Assembly: GCA_015680685.1 (NCBI GenBank)
Contig: MNCI01014205.1
Coordinates: forward strand, 1 to 57,425
Length of the DNA stretch: 57,425 nt
Direction of reading: 5' to 3'
Source: Gnetum montanum
Lineage: Eukaryota; Streptophyta; Gnetopsida; Gnetales; Gnetaceae
Shown here: one piece after another, positions 36,049 to 48,276 of the stretch
How positions within the stretch are numbered: position 1 is the stretch's first letter
How the letters are laid out: every line of letters begins with the position of its first letter
Notes under the pieces: generated by a model
What the model saw: only the letters and a program-made list of their open reading frames with translations
The model's database searches: none
What the model was told of the DNA's origin: nothing
Translations under genes and position numbers: made by a program

Positions 36049-36193
36049 TGAGCTATGAGGTACCCCTACGCTCAACCATATGAATATAAACATTTCATGC
36101 ATGATCTAGTCAAATTCCAAGGACTAAATGCCTATGTGCCTTTGTGGAACAAGGATGGGTTGGCTGATCGTTGGGGTACCTCACCGCTCATGA
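36046..36193. mobile_element. Inverted junction of two Athila LTR ends
   Basis: The left about 95 bases match the outer end of the minus-strand LTRs (TGATGAGCTATGAGGTACCC, compare 700-800). The last about 20 bases, GGGGTACCTCACCGCTCATGA, are the same LTR end in plus orientation. The result is a 148-base block with 20-base imperfect terminal inverted repeats in place of a full 5' LTR. Confidence 0.6.
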
Positions 36194-36194
36194 C

Positions 36195-36214
36195 TGGCAC
36201 CATTACCAGGGACT
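36195..36214 (+). other. Primer binding site, tRNA-Asp type (decayed)
   Basis: TGGCACCATTACCAGGGACT differs from the minus-strand site at 679-698 at three positions, all transitions. It follows the LTR end after one base. Confidence 0.75.
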
Positions 36215-36329
36215 TAGTTGTTTTTGCACTAACTAGAACATAGGAAATCATTCACATCATTGGAACGAACCCTTAGGGTTGGTTGAGAAAATAATAAACA
36301 AGAATACATTACACACTAAATAGACAAAT

Positions 36330-37960
36330 ATGTCTCCTTCTTCGTACAGAAGCACCTCACCACTTAGGTTTGAAACAAGAAATAGTTGGCAGCATAATAC
36401 ACATAACTTTGATCCGCTAGTCCCTCAACAAGTTCAAATGGTATATATTCATCCTGATGAGTATATACCAGACTTCACCTTTATCCTGCATTAAGATAAA
36501 CAACTGCGTTGGTGTGACTTAGAAGGTAACATAGTGTTACCTCTTGATCGTTCAGTCCTGAGCATGCTTCTTCATGCTCTCACACGAATTGGCATGCCGC
36601 ACTTACACGCAAAATACATTATGCAAGACCATGACTCAAGAAAATACCATCCCATATAGGCACAACATGAAAGGGACTTGCAACAGGAGAGACATCATAT
36701 GTCTTTGAAGGGTAAGTGGTCCCAGGATGCCCGACATGTCTTAAGTGAAAATAAGGGTGGTGAACCTACCTTAGGCAGTTGCCCACACAACGATGTTCCT
36801 CCCCTTGACTTTGGCCAAGGGGTTATGTATCAAGACCTTCATTCAACTATTCATAACCCAAATTTTGATACCCATGGGCACAAAGGTTCAAAAAAGGGAT
36901 ACGAACTCATGATAAAGGTGGACATTCTGATCGCAATCGCGATTGGGGCCAAGACCATAGAAGAGAAGGTAGCAGACACCATCATGGTGATAGTTCTCCT
37001 TCTTCTTCACCTTCATCATCTCCTTCACCTTCTCCTTCAATATCCGGATGTGGTCATAAAGAAAAAGACCATGGGGATAAAGTTAGGCAAAGTGGNNNNN
37101 NNNNNNNNNNNNNNNNNNNNNNNNNNNNNNNNNNNNNNNNNNNNNNNNNNNNNNNNNNNNNNNNNNNNNNNNNNNNNNNNNNNNNNNNNNNNNNNNNNNN
37201 NNNNNNNNNNNNNNNNNNNNNNNNNNNNNNNNNNNNNNNNNNNNNNNNNNNNNNNNNNNNNNNNNNNNNNNNNNNNNNNNNNNNNNNNNNNNNNNNNNNN
37301 NNNNNNNNNNNNNNNNNNNNNNNNNNNNNNNNNNNNNNNNNNNNNNNNNNNNNNNNNNNNNNNNNNNNNNNNNNNNNNNNNNNNNNNNNNNNNNNNNNNN
37401 NNNNNNNNNNNNNNNNNNNNNNNNNNNNNNNNNNNNNNNNNNNNNNNNNNNNNNNNNNNNNNNNNNNNNNNNNNNNNNNNNNNNNNNNNNNNNNNNNNNN
37501 NNNNNNNNNNNNNNNNNNNNNNNNNNNNNNNNNNNNNNNNNNNNNNNNNNNNNNNNNNNNNNNNNNNNNNNNNNNNNNNNNNNNNNNNNNNNNNNNNNNN
37601 NNNNNNNNNNNNNNNNNNNNNNNNNNNNNNNNNNNNNNNNNNNNNNNNNNNNNNTTTCGGCAAATGTAGACCAAATGTGGGATTCCCTAGACAATAGATT
37701 TCAAACTGTTCTTAAAATAGTAGAGGAGTCTAGAGAGCAAGGTAGTGAGAAAAGAAAAAAGAAAGAGGCTGAACATGCACGTAGCAAGGGTAAGGGTAAA
37801 GTTGCCATCAATGAAGAGGTTGTGGATTCAGAAATAGACAATGATCGTGGATGTGAGATATGTCAATATGAACATTCTAAGAGATGTTGTCCTATAATCT
37901 CACATTTGCAGGAGTTTGGGGTGTATGCACTTAACCCACGATTAAACAAAAGGTAAACAC
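36330..37960 (+). pseudogene. Athila-type gag with assembly gap
   Basis: Plus-strand Gag starting at ATG 36330. The N-terminal part carries HPDEYIPDFTF, LRWCDLEGN and PLDRSVLSMLL blocks shared with the minus-strand copy at 1-577. The middle is lost in a run of N (37096-37654). The part after the gap (37675-37956) is Lys/Glu-rich and has a Cys/His cluster (CEICQYEHSKRCC) that may be a degenerate zinc knuckle. Stops occur at several Gln positions (for example the TAA after ILH). The long open frames written through the N run have no meaning. Confidence 0.7.
37096..37654. other. Assembly gap, 559 N
   Basis: Unsequenced bases inside the Athila gag. True length unknown. Confidence 0.98.
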
Positions 37961-38548
37961 CCCAAAGGTTACCCTATCCTCAAGGTAACCCAAGGTAGTT
38001 CCACCAACAGTTAACATATTATCCCAGTGGAACCGATTAGGCAATATCAATAGTGGCAACACCCATAATCAATGGGAATGCCACCACCATGGCCATAGTA
38101 TCCTTACCGACAACCTGACCCATATGGATATTACATATAGCAACCAATCTCCCCACGTGACTCTACTAGTCATGTCGCTCCTCAACCTCATTACTAAGCC
38201 TATGAGTATTATGGGACTCCCTCTTCTAGAGGTGATATTTTGCAAGCATATCATCCTTCTTATCTAGCCACATCTCTTCCACCAATAGCTCCACTACCAC
38301 TTGCTCTCGTGATGTAAGGTGAAATCCCTACCCAGCTGTAGAAACGTAATGCCATATGGGTTGTTAACTCTCAACCTATTTTGGTTCCAACAACCACATG
38401 AAGAAAAGACCTTTCTTTAGAATCAACAGTCCAACCAAGTCCTTGCAATCATAAGTGGCTAATCCCTTAGACGCCTCAGTATCAATGAAAACTTCAAAAC
38501 CCCCTTCAACTCAATCATTGAACTCAATGCTTACAGTCATGCTAAAAC

Positions 38549-41500
38549 ATGTCGTCACTGATTGGATCAAAGCTGGCCAACGTCCCAGGAAATTCTTTGA
38601 CCTGGGAATCCTATGATATACATACAAATCGTTGGAAATGCATTATGCAAGGTTCTTTTGGATTCAGGTTCCGGTGTCAACTTGATTTTTCAAGAAATGT
38701 ACAAGGCTTGGAACCTGCCTCCATTAAAAAAGAGCAACATCCATTTAGAGTTGGATGACCAATCCATCATTGTCCCATTGGGACTAGTGGAAGACATTGT
38801 TATCACTATTTGTGGGTGGTCGTACCCAGCTAATTTCCTAGTGATTCAGGTAAACAACGGTAAAGGGGACTTCCAAATCATAATGGGAAGGGCATGGCTA
38901 AGCACCATTAATGCATGACTAGAAATTCATGATCTTTCCCTAGAAATATCAAAGGAAAATACATTCAGAAAGATCAAGAAGAAGAAAGTTCTATGCATCG
39001 CATACAGTGACACAAGGTGTAATTGTGTGCAGAGATCATGGTTTGTGCAAAGTTTAGCATTGCCTACATGCAATCAGTGTGCATAAGTGATTAAAGATGC
39101 CTATATGTAGTAGCCACATGATAGGAAGACACCTAGTAGTTGATAGCTAATCAAGAAAGTAGGTCATTCATATGGATGGAACCAACTGAGGGTTTGACTT
39201 GTGCTTACATCGATAGCATAGACACATTAGAGCAAGTCAACCACCAACTTCCAAGTCTTAGCCTTGAAAATATCAACTGGGGGAAGTTGGAAATCCCTGA
39301 GAAATTTAAGCAGGAGCCCCTTGAGCTGAAACCATTGCATACCAGTATGGAATACACGTTTTTAAAAAATGGAAAATCAATAATTATCAATGTTAAGCTT
39401 GCTCCTCAACAAAAAGGAGAACTGCTGAAGGTAATAAATAAATGGTTAGAAGCCTTCACTTGGTCATATCTTGAATTAACTGTAATAGATCCTAGGATAT
39501 GCCAACATAGAATTTACACTGACCCCTCTATGAAGCTTCAAAGACAACCGTAGAGGTGATTAAACCCTAAGTTGAAGCAAGTAGTTAAGGAAGAAATCAA
39601 ATAGCTTTTCAAGGTTCGATTCATATACCCCATTGCTGACAGTGAATGGGTTAGCCCCTTAGTTATTGTGCCAAAAAAGGGAGGCAAATGGAGGGTGTGC
39701 ATAGAATTTAGACTATTAAATATGACAACATTCAAAGATCACTTTCCATTACCATTTGTTGACCAAGTCTTAGACACCATCGCAGGGCATCACTATTACA
39801 GTTTTCTGGATAGATATAGCAGATATAACCAAATACAAATAGCCCTAGAAAACCAAGCCAAGACTATGTTCACCAGTCCTTGGGGAATGTTCGCATACAA
39901 ATAGATGTCGTTTGGCTTGTGCAATTTCCCTACAACATTTTAATGACTAGTTCTAAGCATATTCCAATAGCAAATATGGAATGACATGGAGGTCTTTATG
40001 AATGACTTCTTCACTTATGGAGAAAACTTCGATCAAGCCTTGGACTGGTTGGAGCAAGTGTTAAAAGTTTGTGTAGAAACCAATTTGAGGCTCAATTGGT
40101 AGAAAAACCATTTGATGGTCCAAGAAGGCATAGTACTAGGGCACAAAATCTCACACACAGGGATAGAGGTAGACCCCAAGAAAATCAAAATTTTCCAAGG
40201 AATTACCCATCAACCAGAAATTGTCAAAGATATTCAGTCATTCCTTGGACATACTAGCTACTATAGGATATTTATTGAGAATTTTTCAAAGGTTTCCAAA
40301 CCATTAGTGGAATTAATGAAAAAGAACATACCTTTCAAGTGGACCAGAGAATGCGAATTAGCTTTTCAAACTCTAAAACAAAAGCTAGTAGAAACACCCA
40401 TGCTACAAGCTCTTGACTGGTCTAAACCATTCCATATCATGAATGACGTGTCCAATTATGCCTTAGGAGCCATACTTACATAGTTAGATGACCAAAAGCA
40501 TCCTTATTACATTCACTATGCAAGTAGAAGTATCACTAGTGCACAACTTAACTACAATACGATAGAGAAAGAATTAATGGCTGTAGTGTTTGCATTAGAA
40601 AATTTTAGACACTATGTATTGAGATATAAAGTATATATACATACAGATCATAGTGCAATAAGGTTTCTCATGAATAAGCCAATGGTAAGCCCTCGTATCA
40701 TATGATGGCTTGTAATCTTACAAGAGTTCTATCTTACAATGATCGATTGTAAAGGCACCGAGAACGTAATTGCTGATCATTTATCTCGATTACGATGGGA
40801 CAACAAAGAGGATGAGTATCCAATTTCTAATTATTTTCCTAATGAATTCCTCTTTGCTGGTGTAGTGAATAATCAATCACCCACGGAGACAAATTAGTAC
40901 AGTAGCATTCTTACCTATCTCCTCACCCAAAAAATACCACAAGAGTTAAAGCTTAAGAAGAAACAATAGTTTCTTCACCGAGCCAAGTATTTTGTGGAAA
41001 TTAATGGGCAACTTTACAAAGTGTGTCCTGATGGCTTGGTTCTATGGTGTTTTCCAAATATAGATCAACTAAGAGTTCTCCAAGATGCTAATGAGGGTCC
41101 TTGTAGAGGTCATTACGCCAGGAGATAAATGGCCATTAAGATCCTGCTTGCAGAATATTATTGGCCTACATTATTTTGGGATGCCCATCGTTTCGTCCAA
41201 TCTTGTGAGCACTATCAATGTGATGGGGGAATGACTGCTAGAATGGAGGATCCAAAACAATAGATTCAACCGTTAGAACCCTTCAACATCTGGGGAATTA
41301 ATTTTATGGGGTTGATTACACCAATGTCCAATGGAAAAGCTTATATTATTGTTGCCATTGATTACCTAACAAAATGGGCTAAAGAAGCTGGTGTTAAAGA
41401 TTTTACATCATCTACAGCTACACGATTTGTTCAACAATAAATCATAAATAGGTTTGGTGTGTCGCATGCACTCATTTTAGACAATGGTACACACTTCACA

Positions 41501-42250
41501 GGTGCAATTTTTCAGAAATTAATGCAATGTTTAGGGGTTGAGCATAAATTGACTACACCATACCACCCCCAAGCGAACGGTCAAGCAGAAGTTACCAACA
41601 TGGAGATTAAAAAGATATTGACAAGAACCATTAGCAAGTTTAGGTCAGACTAGAGCACTAAACTGAATGATGCTCTCTGGGCATAAGACTCCACATGGAA
41701 ACTCCCTACAGGCTACACTTCCTATGAGTTAGTGTATGGTAAATTACCAATGCTTCCCATTCAAACTGAGCTCTATACACTATCCATGGCATGTGACCTC
41801 AACCTTGACCTTGATCTAGCATAGAAACAATGGTTAGTAACCCTTGCTAGATGAAAACCAATTAGCTGCCCTATCATCTAATGAATTGCATAAGGCCTTC
41901 AATAAACAACGTCATGACCTAAGAATTAGGAAAGTTATATATCAGTCAAGAATAAAGTTCTCTACTGGAATCCCACACATGTGCCACAACATACTAAATT
42001 TCAAACACTATGGGAAGGACCTTATATTATTTATGCAACTTTTCTTTTAGGGGCCATGACAATATACAAACCTAAGAGCCCAGATAAGAAACTTTAGGTC
42101 AACGTGCAACAAACCAAACCTTTCCAGGAGCTTAGGACAACCAGTACACATGCTACCTCTCTTGATGGACAACCTTGCTCACTATTTCGGATCTCCTCCT
42201 TCCAACTTAGTCATGGGGGAGATGGCCACCTATGCTAATCGTTCTAGGCT
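38549..42250 (+). pseudogene. Athila-lineage pol (protease, RT, RNase H, integrase)
   Basis: Broken polyprotein. Protease about 38640-38915 with LLDSGSGVNLIF. RT about 39560-40060 with WRVCIEFRLLN, DHFPLPFVDQVLD and GMFAYK; the catalytic motif reads VFMND where Athila has FMDD. RNase H about 40430-40800 with YASRSITSAQLNYNTIEKE and the Athila-typical ADHLSRLRWD. Integrase about 41090-41830 with IWGINFMGLITP, LDNGTHFTGAIFQ and HPQANGQAEVTN. The tail to about 42240 contains TTAGTCATGGGGGAGA, similar to the polypurine tract at 14923. More than ten stops. The tRNA-Asp primer site and ADHLSRL support Athila. No 3' LTR is recognisable after 42250. Confidence 0.8.
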
Positions 42251-44100
42251 TTCAGTTATTTTTGAATTTTTGTTTTACACATTTTTTTTTATACATTTTT
42301 CCAACTTTTCTTATTTTTGTTTTACACCATCGTTCATATTTTTACTATTTCTTTGTTTGCTTGATTGATTTTATTCATCATCCAATAAGTGCTCATGATG
42401 GTTGAGTGAATTATATCATATTGATTACTAATGTTTAGTTTTTACCTTTGAATTATGATGTTGATATTAAGGTATGGTTCTTTTGGTAAAATAGGCAATG
42501 AGTCCACGTTGTCCACTCATCCATACAACTCTATGGTCTCCTTTGGCTTGGAACTGTACTGTTCCCTTTTTCTATGTAAACTTATTAATGAATTGGTGAC
42601 TGGGTATTTTTCAAACGAAGGAAAGACTCAAAGGATGAAAAGGGTGTAACTTCAAGGGGATTCGGTGCATTTGTTCTGGCCATTCTCTTGGGGTGCTTGG
42701 ATGCTTTTTCTTAGGTTTTTCACCATTTTGACATTGTTTAAAAATCAGGAAGTTGATCGAATAAAAATAAGTCTTTGCATGGTGTGGTTCTCATGCAATA
42801 AAACAAAAAAAAAAACAAAAAAAAAGGAAGAAGAAGAAAAAAAAAGTGAGAATTCAAAGCACACCCCTTAGACATAATAAAGAAATGTGGGCTACAAGCA
42901 CTAGTTATGGAATTGGAAAGACATGTTACCCATGTCTGAAGGTTTCCTCTAACTAAGGCCCTTTCTCGCTTCCTGCTTCTCCATCTCACTCTCCTTGGAA
43001 TGGTGGTGACTCTTTATAGAAGCATTCTTGTTACTTCAAGAGGATGGATTGGCCAAGTGTATTAATGAAAGGTCACTAAATATGGTTGGTTTGAGCCTGG
43101 ATTTGGGATGAGTTCTACTCAGTTATCTTAACCATGAAATACACAAGGGGATTTACACAACCTTGTTCTTGGGATTCCATTCCACTCTCTCCTTTGCATC
43201 TCTCTTCCCATTTTCCACCTCATTGCTAGTTTTATCATTAGTTTGTTCTAGGTTGATGCATTGTTTTTCTTTGGTGAATTCTTGTGGGTAAGTTTTTAAC
43301 TCTTGCTTCCAAATGACATTCCTAGAGCCTACAGACTCTTTGGTTTGTGGGTTTGTCAGGGCATAAAAGGCATGAGCTTGCTTTGGGGAGGACCCACTGG
43401 CATTTCTTTTTGGTGTAATTGTTAACTTCCTTCTCTTAAAAATTTCCCACAATCAATCATTTCTTGTTTCATCCCCATCCATGACATCCATTTTATTGGT
43501 GTTGCCGTTGATATTTTTCATCTTTCTTATTCCTCATGTTTTTCCATCTTATAACTACCAGAGGTTTGCTCTTAGTTGTGGGGGCCCTGGCACAAATTTT
43601 TTAATTTTTTTCATTTTACTAATTGCCTAACCCCTACACCTTGGGTAATTGCCAATGATAAATCTCTAAACTAGTTTATGCCATAATCAAAACTTAGGTA
43701 ATGCACTTCATATCGAGGTAAGGTATCAACTGCATTTTGGATCATCTATCCTTGCTCATTTTTGATTGTGTTGTCTGTACAGATGACGATCATACAAACA
43801 ATGGATTGGGCTTGGAGGAAGCACTCAGGATGGACTAGAACTGGAGCATTTACGAAAGGAGCAAGTCTGGTGCCGTGGCTATGGATAAACAATGGAAGGT
43901 GCTAAAAGACCCCAAAATTCAAAGGCATCCTTGCTTCACCAGATCTTTGCAAATCACGTAGCATCACAGTAGTTCTTCAGGAGATGGATGCTCTGAAGTT
44001 CAGACTATCCAGTTCGGCAAGTTTTCTATCCTAGGTGTTAACAAGCTAAACGGATTCTCCAGCCCGCCCACCTGAGTAGTTCATCCAGCCGGAAACATGC
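42251..44100. other. No supported gene; A-rich tract
   Basis: Short open frames only. A purine run (A with AAG/GAA) lies at about 42803-42850. The minus-strand 99-codon frame at 43153-43452 is Lys/Asn-rich and unrecognised. Part of this may be the 3' untranslated region or decayed 3' LTR of the Athila element. Confidence 0.4.
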
Positions 44101-44159
44101 TTAGAAGCAATGCTCAGAATGCGCAAAACGCTTTAGCAAGTTTTCTAAGTCAAGGAGTT

Positions 44160-44760
44160 TAGTTACGCTACGCTACATTATGTAGCGTAGCAAACTTTAG
44201 AAGATGGTTGCAGAAGCGTAGTGCTACGCTACGCTATGCCATGCAGCATAGCATAGCGTAGCAAAAGCTAGACGGTCAATCCTCTCACCTGACTTCGAGT
44301 CCTTCAACAATGTCTCCTTCCGTCAGAAAGCGGCAAACATGGACAAAAATGGGCAAACATGGGCAAAAATAGGTTGTTTGCTACTACGCTACACTAAGCT
44401 ACATGGCACAACAAGGTGTAGCAGTTCTATGAAAGTGACAAAAGGCATCTCAAAGGGCGGAATCAGCAAGTTCATAAGCTTCACAGTGCAAAAAGTAAAG
44501 TTTATGGATTGACAATGTTTTTGCAACTAAGGACAACTATTACGCTATGATACGCTACGTAGCGTAACATAGCGTAGCAAACCTGCGACCAGCAGTCACA
44601 ACACAGCAAAGGTTTCCAACGCATGCAGTAGGACACAATGCATACTTTGCTTCAAACCGGTGGCTACGCTACGCTGCACAGTGTAGCACAATGTGACAAG
44701 ATGCTATGCTACGCCAAATGCTACGCCAAATGCTACGCTACAAAGCATAGCAAGACATGG
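44160..44760. repeat. Element C motif array: GCTACGCTAC palindromes
   Basis: Dense TACGCTA / TAGCGTA motifs. The best is a 25-base palindrome near 44168-44192: GCTACGCTACAT, one T, ATGTAGCGTAGC, with perfect 12-base arms. Others lie near 44224-44263 and 44540-44580 (TACGCTACGTAGCGTA centre). The array ends about 260 bases upstream of the TATA box. Confidence 0.8.
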
Positions 44761-44896
44761 TAAGCGGTTACGTGACATCAATGCACCTCAGCTAATTGCA
44801 CCATTGCTCTGACAACATAAGTACAATGCAGCAGTTTTGTAATTACGGCATGGCAGGCTCGCCCAATGATCATGAAGGCACGTGCAGCACAGACAA

Positions 44897-45026
44897 GTCA
44901 GCATAAGCCCAGGGCACGTGGTGTCCAAACTGCATCTTTCGTGCACCCTCAGCCCTATAANGGTCAGCATAAGCCCAGGGCACGTGGTGTCCAAACTGCA
45001 TCTTTCGTGCACCCTCAGCCCTATAA
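44897..45026. repeat. Exact 64-base duplication around a single N
   Basis: Bases 44897-44960 are identical to 44963-45026, with only N and G between them. A single N at the seam of an exact repeat is the signature of two contig ends joined without collapsing their overlap. Confidence 0.85.
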
Positions 45027-45028
45027 AT
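45020..45028 (+). promoter_or_regulatory. TATA box of element C
   Basis: CCTATAAATACCCC, downstream of the palindrome array. Transcription would start near 45055 and run toward the gag-like ORF. Confidence 0.5.
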
Positions 45029-45727
45029 ACCCCAACGATTGTTAAGGTGTAAGGGTCCTGTTTTTTGAAAATTTTGGTCAGCTAACAATTTGGTTGGCTA
45101 ACAAGCAAAAAGTTAGCATTGTAGCCTTGAGCATTGTAAGATTTTTGTTTGACACTCTAAACAGTTAGCACTCTTAGCTAGCATTTTTTTCTACTTTTCT
45201 TTCTACCATCTTGGTAGCATTTTGCATTGTCAACAATTGAGCTCGCGTCCAAGAAAACAGCCATCTTGCTCTACACGTCTTGGTTACCCTCGGGATCTCT
45301 GCACTTCCCAGCGCTGTGCAACCGATTGTATCGATCTTAATAGAGCGAAGTCGTAGCTTTGAAGCGGTGCACTTTTCTAACTGCATTTTTCTTTGTCTCT
45401 TGCTTATCATTTCCATTTTATACTATTTTCTGCCTCTTTTACATTTAAGCATTACTTCAAGCTATCAGTTTCATTTTCAAATCACAAGTTGCAAAAGGTT
45501 ATATTAACACCGATTAAGTCCCTGTCTGATTGACTAGACTGTTCAGGGTGCCCCATTTCCGCTCAACCTAGCACTGCTTTCTTGTGGAAACGAGGTTGAG
45601 ATTGTCAACGACTGACGACCTCTTGGCATTCTTTCCAGTTGCCAATGTTTTTGGTCACCATAGGTTTCTGGTGCTAGAAGGAGGACCTTTGGGTGCCATT
45701 TCCGTATGTCACAGTAGTCTTGTAAGC

Positions 45728-46024
45728 CTTATGCACCCTGATATGCATTGGTGTAAACTTGACACCCATTTGTGGTTGTTTACGCGTTGTGCGGTGTAGA
45801 TCGGTCTCCTCGACGACTCCTCGGGAGCCCTACAAGACATAAAGCCTTTGGTTGCCAGCTGACTTGCCTATCTTATGGTAGTTTTGCACGCGTTTTGTAC
45901 CCTATTATGCACTAGCATAAACATGTCACCATTTTGCGGTTGTTTACGCGTCGTGTGGTACAGGTCGATTGCCTTGACAGTTCCTCGGGAGCCCAGCAAG
46001 ACATAAAGTCTTTTTGATTGCTTT
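45728..46024 (+). repeat. Tandem duplication, period about 164 bases
   Basis: Two diverged copies, anchored by CCTCGGGAGCCC at 45819 and 45983 and by GGTTGTTTACGCG in each. They lie in the leader between the TATA box and the gag-like ORF. Confidence 0.65.
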
Positions 46025-46113
46025 CCAACTCCTTTGTTTTTTCTCCTTTGCAAAACTGTTCAGCTTTCCAATTTCTTTGCCTTTTTATGTTTGCAAAATT
46101 GTTTAACTTAACA

Positions 46114-47290
46114 ATGACTTCTACAACTACTGCTATTAATACCTTTAACGTAGAGGTTCCCATCATGGTTCAAGGCACCACTGGTGCCAGACAACCGCTG
46201 AACCCGACGTTGGAAACACATTGATCCCTCAGGATCCAAAATCGGGGACCTGAGGGCTTGGCCAAGCAACATGAGCATTATAAATTTCTCTATGCAAAGG
46301 TTCAGTAAAACCTACCTTTGGATGTACACGAGTTCGAAGGAAAATGTAGCTTCAAGTTTTCCTACTGCGACGGGAAGGAGTTTGTGCCCACTCTTGGCGC
46401 TTGCATACCTTTGACACAGAAAAACAAAAGGCTTCTAGACTAACTAATCTAGTTGACTAGACGTAGGAAGTAATAGGACACGACGTCTAACTAGGATGAT
46501 GCCTTCCAAGATGAACAGGAGAAACTTGATTCCCAATTCGACAAGGGAGGTCAAACCAACCCTGTTCCTGTCCCTCCTACCCAGTCCTTCTAGGCCAATC
46601 TACTATCTAGAATCACTCCCTTTGCAATCATGCCTATGCTCCTGTAGCCTGCAACTACAACCACAATGGGTAGCCATGTCACCTTCCCGACGTATCAACG
46701 CCCTCATTCCCCTGTTTCATTTATAGCAACCATGCCTCTGCAAACTGTTCATCAGTCCATTCCTATAGTGCATCATGCACCAATCATGGCTACCCTGTCG
46801 CATGTTCATACTGTACCTACTTCACAATCGTACGCAACTTCCATGTAAATTCCTACATTTGCATCTTTCCCACCAACCGTGGCGGGCCCAGGCCCATCCA
46901 CATGGTGGACCCCATTCATTTCTTTGCATATTCCACAATCATCATAGATGTCTCATCATGTTTGCCCTTAGACCTACCAATCCCTGCAAACGGTACAACC
47001 CAACACGGGGCTATGGTTTGTTCCGTCGGTGACATAAGCGGTCTATCCGGCAGCTCATCCCACGGTTGCTACTCCAACAACGCAAACAACACCATTCGCA
47101 AGGGCTATCCCAACGGTACTACCGATGGGTTACTGTACCGCCTGAAATCGTCGGTCTCTGGCTGGAAGGGAAAACAGAGGCCGTGGGATCGCGGGACGGG
47201 TACAGAAGACCCTGCCTTCGCCTGAGGGCGAGCTGGAATGCAACGGAGACAGAGTACCTTGGGTGGTCGGCACGCGGATCAGACAAGGAT
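46114..47290 (+). pseudogene. Gag-like ORF of element C
   Basis: One plus-strand frame from ATG 46114 with stops mostly at likely Gln positions. After an N-terminal Thr-rich segment comes LAKQHEHYKFLYAKV, then a compact block with CSFKFSYCDGKEFVP and LGACIPLTQKNKRLLD. An acidic helix (DDAFQDEQEKLDSQFDK) follows, then a long Pro/Thr/Gln/His-rich linker (46600-47130), and finally an Arg/Gly-rich part. The arrangement resembles a retrotransposon Gag or adaptor but no family is recognised. No zinc knuckle is seen. The frame runs into unit B DNA near 47290. Confidence 0.4.
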
Positions 47291-47726
47291 TTCCCCGCGT
47301 GTACGCAAAATGCTATACGTTGGGTTATGCGTAAACGGCGTGCAGGCGTAAACGAAGCAAAAACAGCGTAAAGCGTAGACGGATGCAAACGGAGCGTAAA
47401 CGTAAATAGGCGTAAACGAGGCGTGGGCCAAATTGACATAAAACTGTAAAAGAACTTGCAGCAAATGAAATGATGGAATTACAGAGTCAGAGTACAGTGC
47501 ACCGGTCTAATGCAGTTGTGGGAACACAAGGCGGACGAAAAGCCCCGGCGTACACAGAGGTGACTCGGTCAGTTTGCAGGGCGTGGCGGAGCGTAAGAGA
47601 CTAGATGCACAGCGTGCAGGGCTTCCTAGCGTAAGAAGGTTTTTCTGCTCTCTTGCGCAGCGTAAATGTTCTCTGGTGTGCTTCCGGGATTTTGCCAACC
47701 ATCCTGGTGAAGTGGAAAAATGGGGG

Positions 47727-47760
47727 TTTTATACAGGTTCTTACGCTAGACTCGGGATGG
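47727..47760 (-). promoter_or_regulatory. Orphan promoter of the coiled-coil gene (unit B)
   Basis: TATAAAA in minus sense at 47727-47733 with a GACATGTGG block at about 47762-47770, aligning with the TATA and G-box of unit A at 17160-17207. The ORF it should drive is missing, replaced by element C. Confidence 0.4.
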
Positions 47761-47819
47761 GAGACATGTGGCGTGTTGACCGGGTGCATACAATTTACAA
47801 ATATACAAAAATTTACAAT

Positions 47820-48085
47820 TGCTGGGCGTATACGCTAAAAATGCTGGGCGTGAACTGGGTGGAGCGCTGGGCGTATACGTTGGTGAATGTTGGGCATACA
47901 CGCCAGGCGCATACGCCGAAGGATGCCACTTGCTTCAATCCTTGCTCTTCGGTGTCATCTTCATGCTGTCATTGGAGATCCTGTCATCAAGCGTGTGCAT
48001 CTGCAGTGCCTAGGCGTGTACGCCGGGGAGCCAGGCGTGTACGCCGGAATGCTGGGCGTATACGCTGGAATGCTGGGCGTATACG
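47820..48085. repeat. Unit B motif array: GCGTATACGC, left cluster
   Basis: About eight copies of GCGTATACGC or near matches (GCGTGTACGC, GCATACACGC), often within CTGGGCGTATACGCTGG. Each is a perfect or near-perfect 10-12-base palindrome. The same motif fills intron 1 of the divergent gene (53790-54210). Confidence 0.85.
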
Positions 48086-48191
48086 CTGGCCCCATATACT
48101 TAGCAAAACTAAGTGTTGCGATCATGTAGCCGGCGTCGTTTGTGAGTCCCAGGGTCTTGTTTGGGGTCGGACAAGTACTAAGCTCTGAACT

Positions 48192-48276
48192 TTGTGGTGT
48201 TTCATTGGCCCCTCTTTGTTGACGCTTGGAGGAATCGACCCGAGAGGCATCGACAAAGAAGTGCAAAACACCACAA
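48192..48276 (-). ncRNA. Conserved inverted repeat, possible RNA hairpin (unit B)
   Basis: TTGTGGTGTTT pairs perfectly with AAACACCACAA. Inside, CTTTGTTGACGC pairs with GCATCGACAAAG, with two transitions that are G-U tolerated on one strand or the other. It aligns with the repeat at 18191-18270, and the intervening loop is also similar (CATTGGCCC, GAGGAATCG). Confidence 0.45.

Larger units (their letters stand above)
44100..47290 (+). mobile_element. Element C: LTR-like promoter plus gag-like ORF
   Basis: A plus-strand block with a palindrome-rich region (44160-44760), a TATA box (about 45021-45028), a leader with short repeats, a 164-base tandem duplication and a gag-like frame (46114-about 47290). 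No primer site or matching second LTR was found. At about 47290 it passes into the non-coding part of unit B, so it is probably truncated there. Confidence 0.4.

Noticed and set aside
36678-37697. Long frames on both strands across 37096-37654
   Set aside because: They are open only because of the N run.
47574-48188. Plus-strand frame of 204 codons with an Arg-rich repeat
   Set aside because: It runs through the promoter and motif array of unit B; the Arg/Val repeat is only the translation of GCGTATACGC units.
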